Assembly: GCA_964392325.1 (NCBI GenBank)
Contig: CAYMPJ010000015.1
Location: forward strand, 1-64,000
DNA length: 64,000 nt
Origin: CALLPQ01 sp964392325
Lineage (GTDB): Bacteria; Pseudomonadota; Alphaproteobacteria; Caulobacterales; Parvularculaceae
Direction of reading: 5' to 3'
Position 1 is the stretch's first letter. The number at the start of each line of letters is the position of its first letter. Positions 42,361 through 52,353 of this stretch are shown here, piece by piece. The position numbers and the translations under genes were made by a program. A model generated the notes under the pieces. The model was not told where the DNA came from, searched no databases, and saw only the letters and a list, made by a program, of their open reading frames with translations.

Positions 42361-43059
42361 TTAGACTTTGATAACCGGCGCAAAGATCGTTTCAAAACTG
42401 TCTTGCAGGGCTGCGTCCAGCTCGTCCATTGTTACCGGCAATCCCAGATCGACCATCGATGTGACGCCGAGGCCCTGTTCATCGATCCCACACGGAACGA
42501 TCCCTGAAAAATGCGATAAGTCTGGCTCTACATTTATTGAAATGCCATGAAAGCTAACCCATCGGCGAATACGCACGCCTATTGCCGCGATTTTATCTTC
42601 ACGGGTCGGACCGCCCGGCTGTGTGCGATCAACCCACACCCCGACCCGGCCAGCGCGCTGCTCTGCATCAATATTGAAGGTGCCAAGGGTTGAAATCACA
42701 AGCTCTTCCAGCCCTTGCACAAATTTACGCACATCGCGCCCGCGCTTGGTCAAATCCAGCATAACATAAACGACCCGTTGGCCGGGACCATGATAAGTAT
42801 ACTGACCACCACGCGCAGAAGGATAGACAGGAAAATCGGATGAAAGCAGGTCCTGCGCCTTCGCGCTCGTCCCCGCCGTATAGAGCGCTGGATGTTCTAG
42901 CAGCCAAATGCATTCTGCGGCTTCGCCGCGATGGATTTCGCCCGCGCGTTTTTCCATAAAGGCAACCGCTTCTTCATAATCGGTTAACCCGCTGCTGACC
43001 CGCCATTCAACGGGTGAAGCGGCGTAGATAGGGGAAGGAGTGATGGAATTGGCTGACAT
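42361..43059 (-). CDS. lipB: Octanoyl-[acyl-carrier-protein]:protein N-octanoyltransferase
   Basis: 232 residues, the first step of lipoate attachment. Signatures: WLLEHPALYTAGTSAKAQDL, GGQYTYHGPGQRVVYVMLDL, the catalytic Lys in DKIAAIGVRIRRW, and the Cys in SGIVPCGI after VSFHGISINV. Start ATG at 43057-43059. Divergent from fliN-like gene. Confidence 0.93.
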   Translation of the reverse strand: MSANSITPSPIYAASPVEWRVSSGLTDYEEAVAFMEKRAGEIHRGEAAECIWLLEHPALYTAGTSAKAQDLLSSDFPVYPSARGGQYTYHGPGQRVVYVMLDLTKRGRDVRKFVQGLEELVISTLGTFNIDAEQRAGRVGVWVDRTQPGGPTREDKIAAIGVRIRRWVSFHGISINVEPDLSHFSGIVPCGIDEQGLGVTSMVDLGLPVTMDELDAALQDSFETIFAPVIKV

Positions 43060-43166
43060 GGAGAATGAACTTAAAATATAACTTTGGTGATCTGGTTAAC
43101 CGGAAACTAATCTCTATCGGAGAAGCTATCTGTGGATGAGTATAGTGGTAATCGGGACATAGACCC

Positions 43167-43418
43167 ATGGCAATGATGGATGGACTTTTTGTTGATGTAA
43201 AAATCGTGATAGGAGAGGCGCAAATGCCCCTATCCGAGATTTTACAATTGGGGCGAGGCGCTGTGATCATGCTGGACAGCGCAAATTCGGGAATTGAATA
43301 TAGCGATAGCGACCCCATCGATGCGCCGCTGCGGGTTGAAGCCAATGGCAAAGCCATCGCCAATGCCCATGTGGTTTTGCGCGGCGAAGATGTCGCCGTT
43401 GAGCTGAGCGCTCTTTAA
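43167..43418 (+). CDS. fliN: FliN/SpoA-type flagellar motor switch protein
   Basis: 83 residues: VDVKIVIGEAQMPLSEILQL, the RGAVIMLDS strand and NAHVVLRGEDVAVELSAL, the SPOA fold of FliN. It forms the C-ring of the flagellar switch. It stands apart from fliP/fliO (4 kb away), with no other C-ring gene in the window. Confidence 0.85.
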   Translation: MAMMDGLFVDVKIVIGEAQMPLSEILQLGRGAVIMLDSANSGIEYSDSDPIDAPLRVEANGKAIANAHVVLRGEDVAVELSAL

Positions 43419-43484
43419 GCGTTACTCGCTATCTAAAAACCAGACTTTAGCTCAAAAGCTTCCCTTTTTAAGGACGACCTTGTG

Positions 43485-44198
43485 TTAATTGGGCGGTGCC
43501 CGAGACGGCTTGTGGGGTGGTGGTGTTTTTCTCGGCTCTATTGGTTGTGTTTTAAGGTTCGGGAAATTTTGGCTCATATTGGCGTGATAATCTTCAAGGA
43601 TCACTCTTTGAAAAGGCCTATCCAGATCTGAATGATCATTTGGCGCGGTATTTTTTATGATACCGGATTGGGGTACGGGCGCATCGGTGTTTTTGTGTCG
43701 CGCAATTTTGATATTATCCGCAGCGTCCTCGCCCTCATCTGACAATTCATCGCCAAACTCTTGTGAAAAATCCTCTAAATAGTTTTCATCAGAATTTTCC
43801 GGAAAATCATCTGTGTAAAGATCTTCAAAGGCCGGGATTGGGCCAGCGGTGCCAGAGGCATCAGGGGCGCCAGAGAAAGGCTTAAACGGGTTTTCGAATT
43901 TGGGTGCAGGTTTTCCGGTACGCAACCGTTCAATAACCTGATGGGCCCATATCGCACGGGACATGTTTTCCATCCCTTGTGTGAACGGTGATTTTACCCG
44001 CCGCATTTTAGGGGAAGCCGTGCCGCCATTATGGGCATATGCCATTGAGCGTGCGCATTCCCCCGCTTCCTCGGCCAGATCAAGGGTTAAAAGCGAGAGC
44101 CGCTGATAGCGCTCCATACGCGCTTGTTCGAATGAGGACTCATCGCCATCATCAGAACTGTTGAGTTGCGGAGTATATGCGTAATTTTCGCTTTCCAT
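43485..44198 (-). CDS. Protein of unknown function, acidic C-terminal half
   Basis: About 237 residues from ATG 44198. The N-terminal third is helical (QARMERYQRLSLLTLDLAEE, AIWAHQVIERLRTG), the rest is acidic with Pro-rich end (PRKTPPPHKPSRAPP). No transmembrane segment. No family recognised; conservation of the N-terminal helices suggests a real protein. Confidence 0.55.
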   Translation of the reverse strand: MESENYAYTPQLNSSDDGDESSFEQARMERYQRLSLLTLDLAEEAGECARSMAYAHNGGTASPKMRRVKSPFTQGMENMSRAIWAHQVIERLRTGKPAPKFENPFKPFSGAPDASGTAGPIPAFEDLYTDDFPENSDENYLEDFSQEFGDELSDEGEDAADNIKIARHKNTDAPVPQSGIIKNTAPNDHSDLDRPFQRVILEDYHANMSQNFPNLKTQPIEPRKTPPPHKPSRAPPN

Positions 44199-44283
44199 AA
44201 AGTGCACTATAGGGCCACATCAACAGGCGGGGATTACTTTTTTTAAGGCTGGAGTTTTGTTGTTTTTGGAATTTTCCCTGATT

Positions 44284-44367
44284 GTCATCCCCGGATAAGC
44301 GGGGATCCACGCGTAAAATCGAATGGTGAGGGTGCTTTTTATGGATTCCCGCTTTCGCGGGAATGAC
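44284..44367. repeat. Palindromic repeat element
   Basis: Two ~26-base arms, GTCATCCCCGGATAAGCGGG... and ...CCCGCTTTCGCGGGAATGAC, are imperfect reverse complements, each itself containing a small hairpin (CCCC/GGGG; CCCGC/GCGGG). This layout is that of the dispersed palindromic elements common in alphaproteobacterial genomes. It lies between two unrelated genes. Confidence 0.75.
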
Positions 44368-44397
44368 AGCCAAGAACAGGGACGCCAGCCTACACCA

Positions 44398-45072
44398 TCA
44401 ACGACAGTTAAAAGTCACAACGAAATTATTCGCCGGCATATCGACAATCTGGTCAAGATCTAACCCCGCCTTTTTTGCTAACGGGAGTATATCATTTTCC
44501 AGATCTCGCACGCCCCATGAGGGATCGCGCCCGCGCAGGCTTTCATCAAAGTCGGCATTGGAGGAAGATATATGTTTTCCATTTCTGGAAAATGGTCCGT
44601 ACAAAAATAATTTTCCGCGAGATTGCAATAAACGTCCGGCCCCGGCAAATAGCCCTTTGACGGCTTCATATGGCGCGATGTGGATCATGTTTATCGACAC
44701 CAATCCGTCAAATTTTGATGTTTCTATCTCTCCCCAATGGTCGCTTATTACATCGATAGAATGAGGGCTGTTCATATTTTTGAGGCCGGCATGATTAATC
44801 CATGCAGAGATTGAGCACCGGGACTTAAAATCCGGGTCACCGCTGTGCCAATGAATATCGGGGAGTGCCGAGGCGATATGAACGCCGTGCTCGCCAGAAC
44901 CGGAACCGACCTCTAAAATTTTTCCGGTTTTCGGCATGAGGGAAAGATAAGTGTCACGGATAAAGTCGCGGTTTCGAGCCGCTGATGGAGAGAAGAGGCG
45001 CTCCCCCTCAAGGGTTCTTGCTTCCAGGGCGATCTTTTTTCCGTCGCTACCGGTTTGATAGTCGTCACTCAT
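44398..45072 (-). CDS. DUF938 family SAM-dependent methyltransferase-like protein
   Basis: 224 residues: SPSAARNRDFIRDTYLSLMP, the SAM-binding KILEVGSGSGEHGVHIAS, and DGLVSINMIHIAPYEAVKGL, GRLLQSRGKLFLYGPF, as in DUF938. Substrate unknown. It starts 9 bases after the real end of the SYLF gene and is probably co-transcribed. Confidence 0.85.
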   Translation of the reverse strand: MSDDYQTGSDGKKIALEARTLEGERLFSPSAARNRDFIRDTYLSLMPKTGKILEVGSGSGEHGVHIASALPDIHWHSGDPDFKSRCSISAWINHAGLKNMNSPHSIDVISDHWGEIETSKFDGLVSINMIHIAPYEAVKGLFAGAGRLLQSRGKLFLYGPFSRNGKHISSSNADFDESLRGRDPSWGVRDLENDILPLAKKAGLDLDQIVDMPANNFVVTFNCR

Positions 45073-45081
45073 GCGGGCTGG

Positions 45082-46631
45082 CTAGTTTGAGGGAGCGAGC
45101 GGCGCCCCGTAAATCGCATCATCGTCATATACGGGTTCTTTATAGATATTATCCTCATAGACCCCATCGCGATAGATACTGCGATTATCGGTATTGGTGT
45201 TTGGATAAGGAGTGGAGCCCGGATAATAAGGCTCTCTGGTTGCAACCGGCTGTTCTGGGCTTCTTGTCAGACTTCCGTTAGTTGACAGGGTAGTAACCGG
45301 GCCATCCAGTGGGGGAACAGAGCTAGATGTAATTGTTCCCTGATTATAGCTGCCTGATGAATAGCTATCTTGATAGGATGTGCCTGATGAATAGCTGTCT
45401 TGAGAATAGCTATTTGGGGAATAGCTATCTTGCGAGTAACTGTCTTGGGTATAGCTATCTTGCGAGTAATTGTCTTGGGTATAGCTATCTTGAGAGTAAC
45501 TATTTGAGGGGTAACTTCCTTGAGAATAACTGTCTTGCGAGTAACTATCCTGAGAATAGCTATNNNNNNNNNNNNNNNNNNNNNNNNNNNNNNNNNNNNN
45601 NNNNNNNNNNNNNNNNNNNNNNNNNNNNNNNNNNNNNNNNNNNNNNNNNNNNNNNNNNNNNNNGAGTAACTATCCTGAGAATAGCTATCTTGGGAATAAC
45701 TCTCCGGGTTTTTGCGGTTCCATGTGTTAGTGCGATTGTAAATTCGCCCAGTGCCGGAGGTTCCTTCATTGTATGAGGAACCATTTTCCGAATTTAAAAC
45801 ACGGGAACCTTGAACAGTGTCCTGCCTTGAATATTGCGAAGAAATGTTCTCGGCAGTTGCCGTAGATCTGGATTGAATTCTATTGGCAACATGAACCTCA
45901 TGCCGGTTTGCCAAATTCAAAGCCATATCGCGCAACGGGAGCGATGATGGATTATCCTGAACACCCTTATAAACAATGTCGACGGGCGTCACAGCTGCGC
46001 CGTAATATGCATGATTGAGCTTGTGGCGAATTTTGAGCAGGCTGCCTTCAAGGCTTAGGCCACCATATAAACCGCGAGAGCGACTAAAGGCGAGTATATC
46101 TGCGGTTTTGGCTTTTGCGCCAATGCCCACCGGACCGGCAGCAATCGAGATATCACCGCCAAGCTTGGCGTTCGATGAAAGGATGCGTTCTTTACCGCGA
46201 TTGGTCATGGCGAGAAGTACAAGTTCAGAAACTTCGCCGCCAGCTTGTAAACCAAAAGAAACCGAGCCGAGGGTCAAAAAGGTTGGACCGGACCATGACC
46301 CATCTGCATTTCTGGCAACCATCACCGCATCTCCTGCAGAGCCGCCGAAAATAAAACCGGCGCGCGCAGATCGGGGAACGATTATAATCGCATGGGCATT
46401 TTCGGCAGTCTTCCACAAGCCGGTGAAATCTGAATCCTCGACAAAATAGCGTAGGCTATCGGCGGCCTTGCGTACCAGTCGTTCCGATTTTTCCTTACGG
46501 TCTGCGCTCAATGCGGGTTGCGATACCAGAGCAATAAAGAGCCCGGCATAAGTCGCATAACGCATGAAAACTTTTGCGAAGCTAAAAAGTTTAGAGCGTT
46601 TGTCGGCTATATTTGAGAGTATCAGTCCCAT
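45082..46631 (-). CDS. SYLF-domain lipid-binding protein with long Ser-Tyr-Gln-Asp repeat
   Basis: A signal-peptide-like segment (YATYAGLFIALVSQPALSA) is followed by a SYLF domain (residues ~45-230; AHAIIIVPRSARAGFIFGGS, NADGSWSGPTFLTLGSVSFG). Then comes a tandem repeat of SYSQD-type units, 18-21 bases each. A 100-N gap (45564-45663) breaks the repeat; its length is arbitrary, so the frame shifts. After the gap the correct reading frame (SQDSYSQ units, then VPPLDGPVTTLS and EPVYDDDAIYGAPLAPSN) stops at 45082, not at 45267. The repeat is probably longer or shorter in reality. Location: exported or membrane-bound. Confidence 0.75.
45564..45663. other. Assembly gap (100 N)
   Basis: A run of exactly 100 N inside the tandem repeat of the SYLF protein; the size is a placeholder. 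The reads could not span the repeat. Confidence 0.98.
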
Positions 46632-47014
46632 GATTAAAAACCTTCCATTCCCATAAGGGAGCCAAAACTGCGATTAGAAATTCTTGTAATTACCAATAGC
46701 TGTAAATCATTGAAATTGCGAGTAAGTTTCGAATCACTTTTGCGGGAATAATAAGCGCAAAATGTCTGGGTTTGAATAGCAATTTTCAACGCTTCACCGG
46801 ATTTCATAAACAACTCACATCATTGGTTGTGCTCCGTCGCAGCCATATCCTTCAACGATATCAATATAACTATGATGATTGCAGTATTTTAGGGCAGTTG
46901 CGCGCGTTTTCTAGTGAATTTTTGCTTATCTTGCGCACGTAATCGAAGTATAGCGTGTTAGCTATGGGTGAATTTTTCACCTGTTGGTTTATTTTCACAC
47001 GCCCCTTACACGGA
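46632..47014. other. Intergenic region between SYLF gene and fliP
   Basis: About 380 AT-rich bases. The SYLF promoter must be here. No gene, RNA or repeat recognised. Confidence 0.45.
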
Positions 47015-47797
47015 TTAACCGACTCCAAAACTTTGCACCAAAGACCCGGCAATGAGTCGCCAGCCATCAATCAGCACGAAAAATACAAGTTTGAAGGGAA
47101 GGGAGATTACAATCGGTGGTAGCATCAACATACCCATTGCCATCAGAATAGAAGAAATCACCATATCGATGATCAAGAAGGGGATGAAAACCAGAAATCC
47201 AATTTCAAAGGCTCGGCGCAATTCGCTGATGACGAAAGCGGGGGTGAGAACATGAAGCGGTGTGGCTTCGGGGGTTTCAGGGGTGAGTTTGGCCATTTCA
47301 AAAAACAGGGCCAGATCTTTTTCCCGGGTTTGGGCGAGCATAAAGCGCTTTACCGGTGCGGTGGCTTTTGGAAAGGCTTCTTGCAGCGTGATTTCTTCAT
47401 TCATGTAGGGTTCTATTCCATCCGTATACGCAACTTTTAAGGTTGGTGCCATAATGAAGGCGGTCAGGAACAGGGCCAAAGAGATAATGACCGGATTTGG
47501 CGGGCTTTGTTGAACCCCAAGCGCGGTACGCAGCAAGGACAGGACCACCACGATCCTGATAAAGCTGGTCATCATAATCAGGATCGAAGGGGCAAGAGAT
47601 AAAACTGTTAACAGGGCTAAAAGCTGGATGATGCGGGCAGAAAAACTATTAGCGCCGCTATCCTCACCGCCAAGATTGAAGGCAATTTCTTGCGCATTGA
47701 CGGGAAGGGCGCTCAGCGCAAGTGTCATGGCCGCCAGCACGCATATCCCGAAAAAGGGGATCAATCTTAAAAACAGGGTTTTGCAAGCTAAAGCCAT
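47015..47797 (-). CDS. fliP: Flagellar export apparatus protein FliP
   Basis: 260 residues with signal sequence and four transmembrane helices. Signatures: SFIRIVVVLSLLRTALGVQQ, PPNPVIISLALFLTAFIMAP, FLVFIPFLIIDMVISSILMA, GMLMLPPIVISLPFKLVFFV. Forms the core of the flagellar type III gate with FliQ/FliR. It starts 7 bases after fliO. Confidence 0.95.
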   Translation of the reverse strand: MALACKTLFLRLIPFFGICVLAAMTLALSALPVNAQEIAFNLGGEDSGANSFSARIIQLLALLTVLSLAPSILIMMTSFIRIVVVLSLLRTALGVQQSPPNPVIISLALFLTAFIMAPTLKVAYTDGIEPYMNEEITLQEAFPKATAPVKRFMLAQTREKDLALFFEMAKLTPETPEATPLHVLTPAFVISELRRAFEIGFLVFIPFLIIDMVISSILMAMGMLMLPPIVISLPFKLVFFVLIDGWRLIAGSLVQSFGVG

Positions 47798-47804
47798 AAA
47801 TTGA

Positions 47805-48311
47805 CTACGCAGCCTCTTTTTTTGTCGCGTCGGTCGGTTGGGTGTTTTTGGACTGAGCTGTGGTTTTTGCTAGCAGTGAAGCAAAAGAGAGTTTTGCAAA
47901 GGGATTATCTCTTGCAGCGGCATTTGCAGTTTCGCTATCAGTCTGTTTGGCGGGCTGGCTGGCCAGAGTTTTTTGACTTTCATCATCATGATGCTGAGTA
48001 TTCGTTGATGGTTCCGCAAACTCTTCCACAGGTTCTTCGTTCTGGGCCAGTTGCGGGATATTGCTCTCAATCAGCGTTTCCCCTTGGGGGCCAAAAATCA
48101 CCAGATGCTCGCGATCATCGCAGCGCATAATGACAAGTTTGCGTTTTGCATCCAGGCCAATCGAGTCCACCATTTGCAATCGTGCGCGACCCTTATTTTG
48201 CTTGATAAGCGAGACCATACCAAAACGCCGCGCTGTATAGGCCAAGGCGCCTATTAGTCCGAGTACAGCCAATAGGGAAAAGGCGATTCTGGCGATATCA
48301 ATCAGCGTCAT
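47805..48311 (-). CDS. fliO: Flagellar biosynthesis protein FliO
   Basis: 168 residues: one N-terminal transmembrane helix (IARIAFSLLAVLGLIGALAY), then LQMVDSIGLDAKRKLVIMRC and HLVIFGPQGETLIESNI as in FliO, and a Gln/Asp-rich, low-conservation tail. It helps to assemble FliP. No promoter could be pointed out in the 74 bases upstream. Confidence 0.85.
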   Translation of the reverse strand: MTLIDIARIAFSLLAVLGLIGALAYTARRFGMVSLIKQNKGRARLQMVDSIGLDAKRKLVIMRCDDREHLVIFGPQGETLIESNIPQLAQNEEPVEEFAEPSTNTQHHDDESQKTLASQPAKQTDSETANAAARDNPFAKLSFASLLAKTTAQSKNTQPTDATKKEAA

Positions 48312-48385
48312 GGGATTGCTTTCAGGGCAAGTTAATCTGTCCCAAAATGTGACGCTTTATGCTTAAGTTTACGTTAAAATCCCGT

Positions 48386-50608
48386 CTAAAAGCGGGAATT
48401 TCGGGACGCTGACCGGGAGAGAAAATTTTTCAGTTCATCAGCGCAAAGAAACTCTCCGCCTAACTCTTTTTTAAAATAGGTAAAGAAATCGTTACAGGTG
48501 CCAAGGAGCTGTGCGACACATTCTTCACTTGCGCAATAATTATTTGCGCCAGCGGTTAGGCTAGTGGAATGAAGGGTAAAAGTAAGTATGGGAACTTTTT
48601 GGCGGATAAGATTTTGGGTGATAGCTTTGAGGTCGCTCAAAGCTGTGCCTTCCGGAGAGAGGCGCATGGCATTTGTTGGCAGTGATAGAGGCGGCGAATT
48701 TTTAATCGATGGAGAAAAGCCGGTCATGGCGTTCGAGCGCACGACCTTATTGCTATGACGTAAAAATTTCACTCCGCTTACAGGCAGGACAGTTACAAAA
48801 TCATCGGGTGATTTTGGATCGGTGGCGATTTGAAAAGGCATATTGGAAAGCCGGGAAAAATCAGGGCCGCCTTCATGGGTGAAATCAAATCCGGCACAGG
48901 GGCTAAAATCATGGGTGATCCCGAGCTCTTCCAGCATTTTATAATTTTCAGGCACGATGCCATAACGACCGGCCCTATGAAGGGTCGGGGCCTGATTGAA
49001 AGTATTTTCAAATGAAGCGATTAAAGACTGCATTTTCTGGCGATGCATGTCTTCATCAAGATTATTTTGAAAAGAGTAATATAAAGATTGATAATTTATA
49101 TCTGAATTCGCCGTCAGTGGTTTTGTCACCCACTGATGTAAATGAATGCCGAGATGGGCGGCTTTGTTTGAAAGCAGATTTTTATAATATGACGAGACGG
49201 ACGTTTTTTCGATCAGGGGTTGCGTCATAAAATAGATGGGCTTGACCCCATGCTCCGCGCTTAAGCTTTGGAATTTTTCTACAGCGTTGGTATCGCATAT
49301 TTTATAGGCATCTTGCTCAAAGCGGTTCCAGTCAAAACTTTCTTCCGTATCAACGGTCACGATTAAACGGGGTTTGATTGGCTGTTCGCCGCCAGCTTTA
49401 AACACAGGGCTGCAAACGGGCCGTGCGTTGCGTTTATGCCTGTTGGTAACAGTGGTGAATATCTGTTGCATTTTCTCGGCTGTATGTTTCCAGGAAAATT
49501 GCTCGGCATAGGCGCGCGTTTCTTGGCGCGATGGTGGATTGTTTTGTAAATCCTTGATTGCGTGCGCAATAGCTTCGGGGGTGCGGTCTGCGATAAGTCG
49601 CCCGGCGGCTGGAGATTTGATGACCTCACCGCAGCCCCAAACATCTGTCGCGATACACGAGGTGCCACACGCCATTGCTTCCAATAAAACATTGGGCCAG
49701 CCCTCGCGCGAAGTGGCGAGGACTAAAATATCGGCTAGATTATAATAGGTTTTCAATTCTTCATGGGGCAGGGCGCCTGTGAAGCGAATTTTATCGCCAT
49801 TGCCGGTCTTTTCTACCAGTTCTATCAGGGATGTTTTTTCTGGTCCCTCGCCAATCACCAACAGCGTGGCGTCCGGCGTATTGGTCATCGCTTTGATGAC
49901 ACGGTCATGACCCTTTCGTTCAATCAGGTGCCCCACGCTGACAATCACGGTGCCATCGAGACCCATCTTTTTGCGTAAATCTGACCGCTCGGCTATCGGC
50001 GAGAAAATATCCAGATCGACCCCGTTGCGTAAGGTCGAGATTTTTTCGGGAACAATCCCAAGTGAAATCATCTCTGTTCGCAGGGCCTCGGCCACAGTAA
50101 TTGAATGGTCGGCCTTGTTTGCGGCCTCCACAATCATTTTCTTTTGCAATTTATGATTCGGAATAAGATTAATATCGGTGCCGCGCGCCGTAACCGTTAC
50201 CGGCTTCCCGTAAGCCCTGGAAAAATTTACCGCTGCTACGCCATCGGGGTAATAATAATGGGCGTCGACTAAATCGAAATCCCAATTATCTCTTAATAAT
50301 TGATCGGCTGCTTTCTTAAAGGCGCGTTCAAGGGCGATTGGCGCATAGGACATGGATATTTTTGGTGCCAGAAAATATCGCGGATGGATGACCTCAAAAC
50401 CGTTACGGTTTTCGCGCTCGGGCACTTTTGCAAACCGGGCATAGTGGCCGAAAATGCTATTTTCAGAGGGAAACCAGGGCACCGGGGCGATAACTTTAAT
50501 ATCGGCGTCATACAGCTCGCGATAAGCGCGCAGCCGATTTTCTACAAATACGCCATGTTGGGGCATGACCGCATTCGGAAAGAGCGTGGAAAGGACAAGA
50601 ATGCGCAT
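48386..50608 (-). CDS. Fusion of GT4 glycosyltransferase and polysaccharide deacetylase-like domain
   Basis: 740 residues. Residues 1-~390 are a family 4 glycosyltransferase: LFPNAVMPQHGVFVENRLRA, VTVTARGTDINLIPN, RNGVDLDIFSP, SVGHLIERKGHDRVIKAM, and the E-x7-E motif in EGWPNVLLEAMACG. Residues ~410-735 look like a WalW-type polysaccharide deacetylase: RLIVTVDTEESFDW, GIHLHQWVTKPL, HRAGRYGIVPENYKMLEELG and LTFTLHSTSL. A fusion of these two usually separate enzymes is unusual. Divergent upstream region leads to the polysaccharide locus. Confidence 0.85.
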   Translation of the reverse strand: MRILVLSTLFPNAVMPQHGVFVENRLRAYRELYDADIKVIAPVPWFPSENSIFGHYARFAKVPERENRNGFEVIHPRYFLAPKISMSYAPIALERAFKKAADQLLRDNWDFDLVDAHYYYPDGVAAVNFSRAYGKPVTVTARGTDINLIPNHKLQKKMIVEAANKADHSITVAEALRTEMISLGIVPEKISTLRNGVDLDIFSPIAERSDLRKKMGLDGTVIVSVGHLIERKGHDRVIKAMTNTPDATLLVIGEGPEKTSLIELVEKTGNGDKIRFTGALPHEELKTYYNLADILVLATSREGWPNVLLEAMACGTSCIATDVWGCGEVIKSPAAGRLIADRTPEAIAHAIKDLQNNPPSRQETRAYAEQFSWKHTAEKMQQIFTTVTNRHKRNARPVCSPVFKAGGEQPIKPRLIVTVDTEESFDWNRFEQDAYKICDTNAVEKFQSLSAEHGVKPIYFMTQPLIEKTSVSSYYKNLLSNKAAHLGIHLHQWVTKPLTANSDINYQSLYYSFQNNLDEDMHRQKMQSLIASFENTFNQAPTLHRAGRYGIVPENYKMLEELGITHDFSPCAGFDFTHEGGPDFSRLSNMPFQIATDPKSPDDFVTVLPVSGVKFLRHSNKVVRSNAMTGFSPSIKNSPPLSLPTNAMRLSPEGTALSDLKAITQNLIRQKVPILTFTLHSTSLTAGANNYCASEECVAQLLGTCNDFFTYFKKELGGEFLCADELKNFLSRSASRNSRF

Positions 50609-51075
50609 CAGTGAGGTAATTTTTTCTGTAAATTCAAGGAATCATGAATAAGATAACAAAAATGTACAAAGAAATCATGACGCATTTACGTGATGTTTTG
50701 ATTTAGTTCTTTGTATCATTGCGCACAGTGCACTCGCTTCAAGCCCCGTCAATAATTAAGGCCGGCAATATAAAGCCGATAAGTATAAGGCCATATAAAG
50801 CCCATATCCGGCCACACAATGCCCATGGATATGCTGTCAGTTAGCATAAAACATATCAGAATCACCGTTTACTATTCGTTAAGAATTTTTGCGATCTACT
50901 GGCTTTGGCAACCGATAAGAACAATTGTCAGCATATTGTTAACGAAATCGCGACTAAGGTGTGAATATAGTTGTAATGCTACAGAACGAGCAAAATGGTA
51001 AACAGAAAGCATGACAGGGAGGGGAGAGCTGAAGAGCGAGACGCTACTGACGTGCAACCACTCAAGGATTGTCCC
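50609..51075. other. Intergenic region with ATAAAGCC repeats
   Basis: About 470 bases. Near 50760-50820 a GC-ended stretch (GGCCGG to CCGGCC) encloses short near-repeats (AATATAAAGCC, ATATAAAGCC). No gene or RNA can be supported. Confidence 0.4.
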
Positions 51076-51330
51076 ATGCAAGTTAATTCATCTTCCAGAT
51101 TTGACCCACAGTTTACTTCTGTAAAGCGCCGACAATCTATCTCTTTTGCAAATAGTTCGATCCTTAACGCCCATAATCTTAAAGCAAGTAATGCTGAAGC
51201 CGCTCCCAGCGCACCAGCGATGATGCAAACCGACCAGAGGCTACCCTGGGCCGTGTGCATTGCAATATGGCTAGGCATCTCTATCGGGTGCTGGTTGGGT
51301 CTGATTATGATGTTGCGCAATCTGTTTTAG
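51076..51330 (+). CDS. Small membrane protein
   Basis: 84 residues from ATG 51076 (AAGGATTGTCCC upstream). Polar N-terminal half (MQVNSSSRFDPQFTSVKRRQ), one C-terminal transmembrane helix (AVCIAIWLGISIGCWLGLIM). No family recognised. Confidence 0.5.
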   Translation: MQVNSSSRFDPQFTSVKRRQSISFANSSILNAHNLKASNAEAAPSAPAMMQTDQRLPWAVCIAIWLGISIGCWLGLIMMLRNLF

Positions 51331-51408
51331 TCGGTTTCCTAAAACTTACCCGTTCTTGTGAAAGCCTTTTCACTCCCGAGCTTGCACCTTCATTTCGGCT
51401 TAAGAAAA

Positions 51409-51804
51409 TTAACCACCATATTTTTTAAGCGTCCTCTGATATGAGAGCGTTATAATTTCTTCCATAACTGATTGGTCGATATCGCTTAATTTATTCACAT
51501 ATAAACAGGCTTTGCCGGTTTTATGTTTTCCAAGCTTGGCCATTAAGCGATGATCGGCACCGACTGATCCCAACACATACAAAACCAGACTCGTCTTTCG
51601 CGGAGAAAATGCGACATTGGGGCTGTCTCCTTCGCGCCCTGATTCATATTTATAATGATGTTGGCCAAAGCCAATAATAGATGGGGGCCAAAATTTTGGC
51701 GGATGGCCCGTCACTCTTTGAAAGATTTCCAATAGGGTTTTTGCATCTGACTTGCGGGTTTTGTTTTCGATTTTTTCGATAAAGGCGCTGACATCATCCG
51801 TCAT
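51409..51804 (-). CDS. DUF1801 (YdhG-like) protein
   Basis: 131 residues: DVSAFIEKIENKTRKSDAKT, then PSIIGFGQHHYKYESGREGD and SVMEEIITLSYQRTLKKYGG. This is the DUF1801/YjbR-like fold, a small cytoplasmic protein of unknown role. Ribosome site GAGGAT. Single gene. Confidence 0.75.
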   Translation of the reverse strand: MTDDVSAFIEKIENKTRKSDAKTLLEIFQRVTGHPPKFWPPSIIGFGQHHYKYESGREGDSPNVAFSPRKTSLVLYVLGSVGADHRLMAKLGKHKTGKACLYVNKLSDIDQSVMEEIITLSYQRTLKKYGG

Positions 51805-52353
51805 ATTTCCATCCTCACTTTATTACCCCTTGGGAAGCTTCACTCTGAGGGCTATCGCGATGCAGTTTTTATCATCTGGGTTTGGGTACAAGGTGATATT
51901 TGCGGTTCTGATCGCTGTAAAAACCAGAATTCGAGCCCCGCAAAAAAATACTATCCAATAAAGTCGATTTATATACCTCACTAAAAATACAGTTTTCTTC
52001 CAAGAAATTGGGTCGCTACTCTTTAGAATAGAATGCTGGCCGCTCACGTTATTGGTGTATTTTGTACCTTATTGACACCAAATGTGATGTGTATTTTGCA
52101 GAAAATTGTATATTAGCACTTGCTAGACCATGGTTTTTTGCACATTAACTTATCGTTAGGTATGAAATATGCGTGAGGATACGCTGTAACCGTCTTGTTG
52201 TTCTGAAATGGGCCTTATGGGGGGCTTTGGAAAGAGCAAGGTGCGGTTGTAGATAGTGTTTCCGGTTTCGCGTTGATTACCTTTTTGGATGTTTGTTTTG
52301 TGTTTATTTCGTTTTTTTGCGTGCTGGGATTTCGTGGGTTTGTTTGGGAGTAA
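51805..52353. other. Leader region upstream of the EPS locus
   Basis: About 550 bases before the priming transferase gene. AT-rich from 52030 to 52210. A promoter for the locus is expected; I see TTGACA at 52073 but no well-placed -10. No gene, RNA or clear repeat. Confidence 0.45.

Noticed and set aside
45267..45563. C-terminus of the SYLF protein as read across the N gap (Ile/Thr/Lys-rich)
   Set aside because: Wrong frame caused by the arbitrary gap length; the other frame continues the repeat and ends at 45082.
45330..45720. CRISPR-like regular repeat
   Set aside because: The units are coding, about 18-21 bases, without unique spacers; they encode the SYSQD repeat of the SYLF protein.
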